This document shows, piece after piece, positions 6,825-10,389 of a DNA stretch of 10,389 bases. The translations under genes were made by a program, and so were the position numbers. Source of the stretch: an uncultured Oxalobacteraceae bacterium (lineage in GTDB: Bacteria > Pseudomonadota > Gammaproteobacteria > Burkholderiales > Burkholderiaceae); assembly GCA_946478765.1 (NCBI GenBank), contig CAMLDH010000106.1, forward strand, positions 1 through 10,389, in the 5' to 3' direction. Position 1 is the first letter of the stretch, and each line of letters opens with the position of its first letter. The notes beneath the pieces are model-generated. The model did not search any database. It was not told where the DNA came from and worked only from the letters and a program-made list of their open reading frames with translations.

Positions 6825-9557
6825 CTGTTGGTTGACGGCTCCAGTTACCTGTATCGCGCATTTCACGCGATGCCCGATTTACGCAATGCCGACGGGGCGC
6901 CGACCGGCGCCATCTACGGCATGATCAACATGCTGCGCCGCTTGCGCAGCGATTACTCTGCAGCATACATCGCCTGCGTATTCGACGCAAAAGGTAAAAC
7001 TTTCCGCGACGATCTGTATGCGCAATACAAGGCGAACCGCGCGTCGATGCCGGACGACCTGGTTAAGCAGATCGAACCGATCCACGAGGCGGTGCGCGCG
7101 CTCGGCTGGCCGATCCTGATGGTCGACGGCATCGAAGCGGACGACGTGATCGGCACGCTGGCGGTGCAGGCGGTTGCGCACGGCATGAATACGGTCATTT
7201 CCACCGGCGACAAGGATCTGGCGCAGCTGGTCAATGAGCATGTCACGCTGATCAATACGATGAGCAACGAGAAGCTCGACATTCCCGGTGTCGTGACCAA
7301 ATTCGGCGTGCTGCCGGAACGCATCGTCGATTACCTGACCTTGATCGGCGACAGCGTCGATAACGTGCCGGGCGTCGACAAGGTCGGGCCGAAAACGGCC
7401 GTCAAATGGCTGACCCAGTACGGCACGCTGGACGGGATCGTCGAACATGCGGCCGATATTGGCGGCGCGGTCGGTGAAAACCTGCGCCGTGCGCTGGACT
7501 GGCTGCCGAAGGGCAAGGAATTGATTACGGTTAAAACCGACTGCGACCTGTCCGCGCACATGGTCACGATTCCGGACTCGCTGCTTGCGAAACCAATCGA
7601 TAACAACGCCTTGATCGATTTCTTCAAGCGGTATGGCTTCAAGACATGGCTGCGCGACGCGACCGGCGAATCGGCTGCAGGCGTGCGTGCGCCGGCGCAA
7701 GAGGGTGACGCGCAAAGCAATTTATCTGGCGCCGCAGGCGGCAACGCGGTTGCGACGCAGTACGAGACGGTGCTGACCGAAGCGCAACTGGACCAGTGGC
7801 TGGCAAAAGTCGATGCCGCGGCGCTGACCTCGGTCGATACCGAGACCACCTCGCTCGACCCGATGCAGGCGCAACTGGTCGGCATTTCATTATGCTGCGA
7901 ACCCGGCATCGCCGCCTACATCCCGGTCGCGCACCGCTACCCGGATGCGCCGCTGCAATTGCCGCGCGACTATGTGTTAGCCAAGCTCAAGCCGTGGCTG
8001 GAAAATCCGGCCAAAGCGAAAGTCGGCCAGCACCTGAAATACGACAGCCACATCTTCGCCAATCACGGCGTCGAATTGCGCGGCATCGTGCACGATACAT
8101 TGCTCGAATCCTACGTGTTCGAATCGCACAAGAGTCACGATATGGACAGCCTCGCGCTGCGTCATCTGAACCACAAGACGATCACGTTCCAGGATGTGTG
8201 CGGCAAGGGCGCGTCGCAAATCTGCTTCGATGAAGTTGCGCTCGATCGCGCCACCGAATACGCGGCGGAAGATGCGGATGTGACCCTGCAATTGCATCAG
8301 GCGATGTGGCCGCATATCGCCGACAACGACAAGCTGCGATTCATCTACGAAAAGATTGAATTGCCGACTGCGGTCGTGTTGCAAAAAATCGAACGCAACG
8401 GCGTGTTGATCGATGCCGAATTGCTCGGCATTCAGTCGAACGAGTTGGGCCGGCGCATGCTGGAGATCGAGAAGAGCGCGTATGAATTGGCGGGCCAGCC
8501 GTTCAACCTGAATTCGCCGAAGCAGATCGGTGAAATATTTTTCGACAAGCTGAAATTGCCGGTCGTGAAAAAGACGCCGTCGGGTTCGCCCTCCACCGAT
8601 GAAGAAGTATTGCAAAAGCTGGCCGAGGATTATCCACTGCCGAAAGTGCTGCTCGACTACCGCAGTTTGTCGAAACTGAAATCGACCTACACCGACAAAT
8701 TGCCGAAGATGATGGATGCCGGCACCGGCCGCGTGCATACCAATTACGCGCAAGCGGTGGCGGTCACCGGCCGGCTCGCATCGAACGAACCGAACCTGCA
8801 GAATATTCCGATCCGCACCGCCGAGGGACGGCGCATACGCGAGGCCTTCATCGCGCCGCCCGGCCGCGTGATCGTGTCGGCCGATTATTCGCAGATCGAG
8901 TTGCGCATCATGGCGCATCTGTCGGGCGACGTGAACATGCTGCGCGCCTTTGCCGACGGCGAGGATATTCATCGCGCGACTGCCGCCGAAATATTCAGCA
9001 TTGCGCCGGCCGACGTCAGCAGCGAGCAGCGCCGTTATGCAAAGGTGATCAACTTCGGCTTGATATACGGCATGAGCGCGTTCGGTCTGGCCGGCAATCT
9101 CGGCATCGAGCGCGCGGCGGCGCAAAGCTATATCGACAAATACTTTGTGCGTTTTTCCGGCGTCAAACAATTCATGGATGACACGCGTGCGCAGGCCAAG
9201 GCGCTCGGCTATGTGGAAACCGTCTTCGGCCGCCGCCTGTGGCTGCCCGAAATCAATTCGCCCAACGGTCCGCGCCGCCAGGGCGCCGAGCGCGCCGCGA
9301 TCAATGCGCCGATGCAGGGCACTGCGGCCGACCTGATCAAGCTGTCGATGATCGTTGTGCAGGATTGGCTGGAAGCGCAGCGCCTGCAATCGCTGATGGT
9401 GATGCAGGTGCATGATGAATTGGTGCTGGAAGTGCCGAATGACGAACTGGATCTGGTGCGCAGAAAATTGCCGGAGCTGATGGCCGGTGTCGCGCAGTTG
9501 AAGGTGCCGCTGATTGCCGAAGTCGGCGTGGGAAAAAATTGGGACGAGGCGCATTGA
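6810..9557 (+). CDS. polA: DNA polymerase I
   Basis: This is the repair and Okazaki-fragment-processing polymerase with nick-translation activity. The 915 residues contain all three domains. The 5' nuclease (about 1-290) has metal ligands Asp9 in LLLVDGSSYLYRAF, Asp111/112, Asp134/136 (GDKD) and Asp181/184 (GDSVDNVPG). The 3'-5' proofreading exonuclease (about 325-510) is intact, with Asp343/Glu345 in DTETTSLD, Asp412 in GQHLKYD and Asp488 in YAAEDAD. The polymerase domain has motif A Asp692 (DYSQIELR), motif B Arg741/Lys745/Phe749/Tyr753, and motif C His868-Asp869-Glu870. Offsets to the E. coli numbering are a constant 12-13. E. coli Asn420 is His408 here, probably normal for this group. A linker near 285-320 is Ala/Gly-rich. 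The start matches homologs (MNKTLLLVDGSSYLYRAFH) but has no Shine-Dalgarno sequence. A terminator hairpin follows. Confidence 0.98.
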   Translation: MNKTLLLVDGSSYLYRAFHAMPDLRNADGAPTGAIYGMINMLRRLRSDYSAAYIACVFDAKGKTFRDDLYAQYKANRASMPDDLVKQIEPIHEAVRALGWPILMVDGIEADDVIGTLAVQAVAHGMNTVISTGDKDLAQLVNEHVTLINTMSNEKLDIPGVVTKFGVLPERIVDYLTLIGDSVDNVPGVDKVGPKTAVKWLTQYGTLDGIVEHAADIGGAVGENLRRALDWLPKGKELITVKTDCDLSAHMVTIPDSLLAKPIDNNALIDFFKRYGFKTWLRDATGESAAGVRAPAQEGDAQSNLSGAAGGNAVATQYETVLTEAQLDQWLAKVDAAALTSVDTETTSLDPMQAQLVGISLCCEPGIAAYIPVAHRYPDAPLQLPRDYVLAKLKPWLENPAKAKVGQHLKYDSHIFANHGVELRGIVHDTLLESYVFESHKSHDMDSLALRHLNHKTITFQDVCGKGASQICFDEVALDRATEYAAEDADVTLQLHQAMWPHIADNDKLRFIYEKIELPTAVVLQKIERNGVLIDAELLGIQSNELGRRMLEIEKSAYELAGQPFNLNSPKQIGEIFFDKLKLPVVKKTPSGSPSTDEEVLQKLAEDYPLPKVLLDYRSLSKLKSTYTDKLPKMMDAGTGRVHTNYAQAVAVTGRLASNEPNLQNIPIRTAEGRRIREAFIAPPGRVIVSADYSQIELRIMAHLSGDVNMLRAFADGEDIHRATAAEIFSIAPADVSSEQRRYAKVINFGLIYGMSAFGLAGNLGIERAAAQSYIDKYFVRFSGVKQFMDDTRAQAKALGYVETVFGRRLWLPEINSPNGPRRQGAERAAINAPMQGTAADLIKLSMIVVQDWLEAQRLQSLMVMQVHDELVLEVPNDELDLVRRKLPELMAGVAQLKVPLIAEVGVGKNWDEAH

Positions 9558-9560
9558 CCC

Positions 9561-9616
9561 GGCCTGTCTTCGACGCATCTTGCATCCGTTTGCCGAAAAG
9601 ACAGGCCTGTGTTTTA
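9561..9616 (+). terminator. Hairpin terminator after polA
   Basis: GGCCTGTCTT (9561-9570) and AAGACAGGCC (9598-9607) are perfect 10-nt inverted repeats. They begin 3 nt after the polA stop and are followed by TGTGTTTTAATTT. The 27-nt loop is long for an intrinsic terminator and the U tract is interrupted. The 3' arm also lies within a 10-bp palindrome ACAGGCCTGT (9601-9610). Termination is the likeliest function; mRNA 3' end protection is also possible. Confidence 0.6.
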
Positions 9617-9618
9617 AT
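9590..9618 (+). promoter_or_regulatory. Candidate promoter of the ZIP transporter gene
   Basis: TTGCCG (9590-9595, 4 of 6 to TTGACA) and TTTAAT (9613-9618, 5 of 6 to TATAAT) are 17 nt apart, giving a start near 9625. This overlaps the 3' half of the polA terminator hairpin. It is a pattern match only. Confidence 0.35.
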
Positions 9619-9619
9619 T

Positions 9620-9634
9620 TGCAACTTTGTTGCA
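9620..9634. promoter_or_regulatory. Perfect dyad TGCAAC-TTT-GTTGCA at the presumed ZIP gene transcription start
   Basis: A 15-bp perfect inverted repeat (6-nt arms, 3-nt spacer) lies 2 nt after the proposed -10 and 18 nt before the ZIP coding frame. This is where a metal-responsive repressor would be expected to bind. It does not match the Zur, Fur or MntR consensus sequences I know, so the regulator is unidentified. Confidence 0.4.
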
Positions 9635-9652
9635 TGATTCCTGGGGCTTACC

Positions 9653-10389
9653 ATTAATTCCACGCTGTTTTCCATCCTGCTTGCCACGACCATTGCCGGC
9701 GTTTTCAGCATTTCTGCGGCTGCCGTATTTTCATTCACACTGTTGTCGAAAATGGTCGAACGCATGGTCAGCCTGTCGGTCGGCATCATGCTGTCGACTT
9801 CGCTGCTGCACGCATTGCCGGAAGCGTTTGAATCGCAGGCCGATGCGCGCAGCTTGTTCGCAACCTTGCTGGGCGGCCTGCTGGCTTTTTTTCTTCTTGA
9901 AAAATTTGCGATCCTGCGTCACTCGCATCATCACGAAGGCGACGGCCACCATCATGCACATGGCCACGACGCGCATGAAGCGGGCAAGGCCGGGTGGATG
10001 ATTCTGGTCGGCGACGGCATGCATAATTTCACCGATGGGATTTTGATTGCAGCCGCATTTTTAGCCAATCCGAAACTGGGTATCGTGACCGGCCTGGCCA
10101 TTATTGCGCATGAAATTCCGCAAGAGATCGGCGACTTCATCGTGCTGCTCAATGCCGGCTTCACGCGTACCCGCGCCTATATATACAACCTGATTTGCAG
10201 CCTGATGGCGGTACTGGGCGGCGTGCTCGGCTACCTGATGCTGGAGAGCGCGACCGGCTGGATTCCGTATGTGCTGGTGTTCGCGTCATCCGGCTTTATT
10301 TACATTGCGGTCAGCGACTTGATGCCGCAGATGCAGCGCCGCGCGACTTTGCGCGAGACGATTCCGCAGATTTTGCTGATTGCGCTGGG
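9653..10389 (+). CDS. ZIP-family divalent metal transporter, LIV-1-like (3' end missing; start unusual)
   Basis: ZIP proteins move zinc or other divalent metals into the cytosol. The frame is open for 245 codons to the window edge. It shows hydrophobic segments near residues 5-30, 37-55 and 65-88. A cytoplasmic-type histidine-rich loop at 90-108 (10 His in 19 residues) follows. The metal-site helices are HNFTDG at 124-129 and HEIPQEIGDF at 153-162, the LIV-1/ZIP signature, followed by further helices. Homology as I recall it starts at about NSTLFSILLATTIAG, but the frame has a TGA at 9635-9637 and no ATG, GTG or TTG until TTG 9743, which would delete the first helix. The only start-like codon in place is ATT at 9653, with GGGG 6-9 nt upstream. 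An alternative is a single-base frameshift in GGGG at 9643-9646, linking it to the ATG at 9634. Function confident; start not. Confidence 0.85.
   Translation, partial: MNSTLFSILLATTIAGVFSISAAAVFSFTLLSKMVERMVSLSVGIMLSTSLLHALPEAFESQADARSLFATLLGGLLAFFLLEKFAILRHSHHHEGDGHHHAHGHDAHEAGKAGWMILVGDGMHNFTDGILIAAAFLANPKLGIVTGLAIIAHEIPQEIGDFIVLLNAGFTRTRAYIYNLICSLMAVLGGVLGYLMLESATGWIPYVLVFASSGFIYIAVSDLMPQMQRRATLRETIPQILLIAL

Noticed and set aside
6810..6866. A 19-residue amino-terminal extension of the LOG protein starting at 6866
   Set aside because: It would lie antisense inside polA, and homologs begin at the MALKGKNVPRL methionine at 6809.
8028..8039. Loss of proofreading in PolA because of Asn-to-His at the E. 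coli N420 position (GQHLKYD)
   Set aside because: All four catalytic acidic residues of the 3'-5' exonuclease (343, 345, 412, 488) are present, and His at this position is probably usual in this group.
7977..9635. A 552-codon minus-strand open frame opposite polA
   Set aside because: Antisense shadow of the polA exonuclease and polymerase domains. Composition is unnatural (His/Arg/Gln-rich) and there is no domain or ribosome binding site.

Overview
The window looks like an ordinary chromosomal segment of a beta-proteobacterium, probably Burkholderiales and perhaps Oxalobacteraceae. This is judged from the protein sequences (a Burkholderiales-style PolA amino terminus, a BPSS1780-type membrane protein) and a moderately high GC content. 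The genus is inference; no rRNA or other typing gene is present. Every stretch is occupied by a recognisable gene, and there is no phage, CRISPR array, tRNA, rRNA or intact insertion sequence.

Left part (1-3660, all minus strand, read right to left): a SUF iron-sulfur assembly operon. It starts with an Rrf2-type, three-cysteine regulator, then sufB, sufC and the first 284 codons of sufD, which runs off the left edge. Gaps are 15 and 20 nt, and sufC/sufD overlap by 4 nt (ATGA). The regulator gene has a plausible promoter overlapped by a 26-bp inverted repeat, which suggests autoregulation by cluster status.

Middle (3760-6809, minus strand): a six-helix membrane protein of unknown function lies 4 nt after thrB, a homoserine kinase of the aminoglycoside-phosphotransferase fold. 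Upstream of thrB is a small exported DUF2782 protein. These three probably form one transcript from an extended -10 promoter near 6035. A LOG-family nucleotide phosphoribohydrolase gene precedes them.

Right part (6810-10389, plus strand): polA, a full-length DNA polymerase I with all three domains intact, diverges from the LOG gene with no bases between the two start codons (CAT|ATG). A hairpin terminator follows polA. Next comes a 3'-truncated ZIP-family (LIV-1-like) divalent metal transporter gene, which lacks any usual start codon at its homologous amino terminus and has a dyad at its presumed transcription start.

No new multi-gene system is visible. The items most worth a second look are small: the zero-gap divergent polA/LOG start (possibly leaderless mRNAs), the missing normal start of the ZIP gene, the dyads before the regulator and ZIP genes, and the pyrimidine-rich, Shine-Dalgarno-less leader of thrB.
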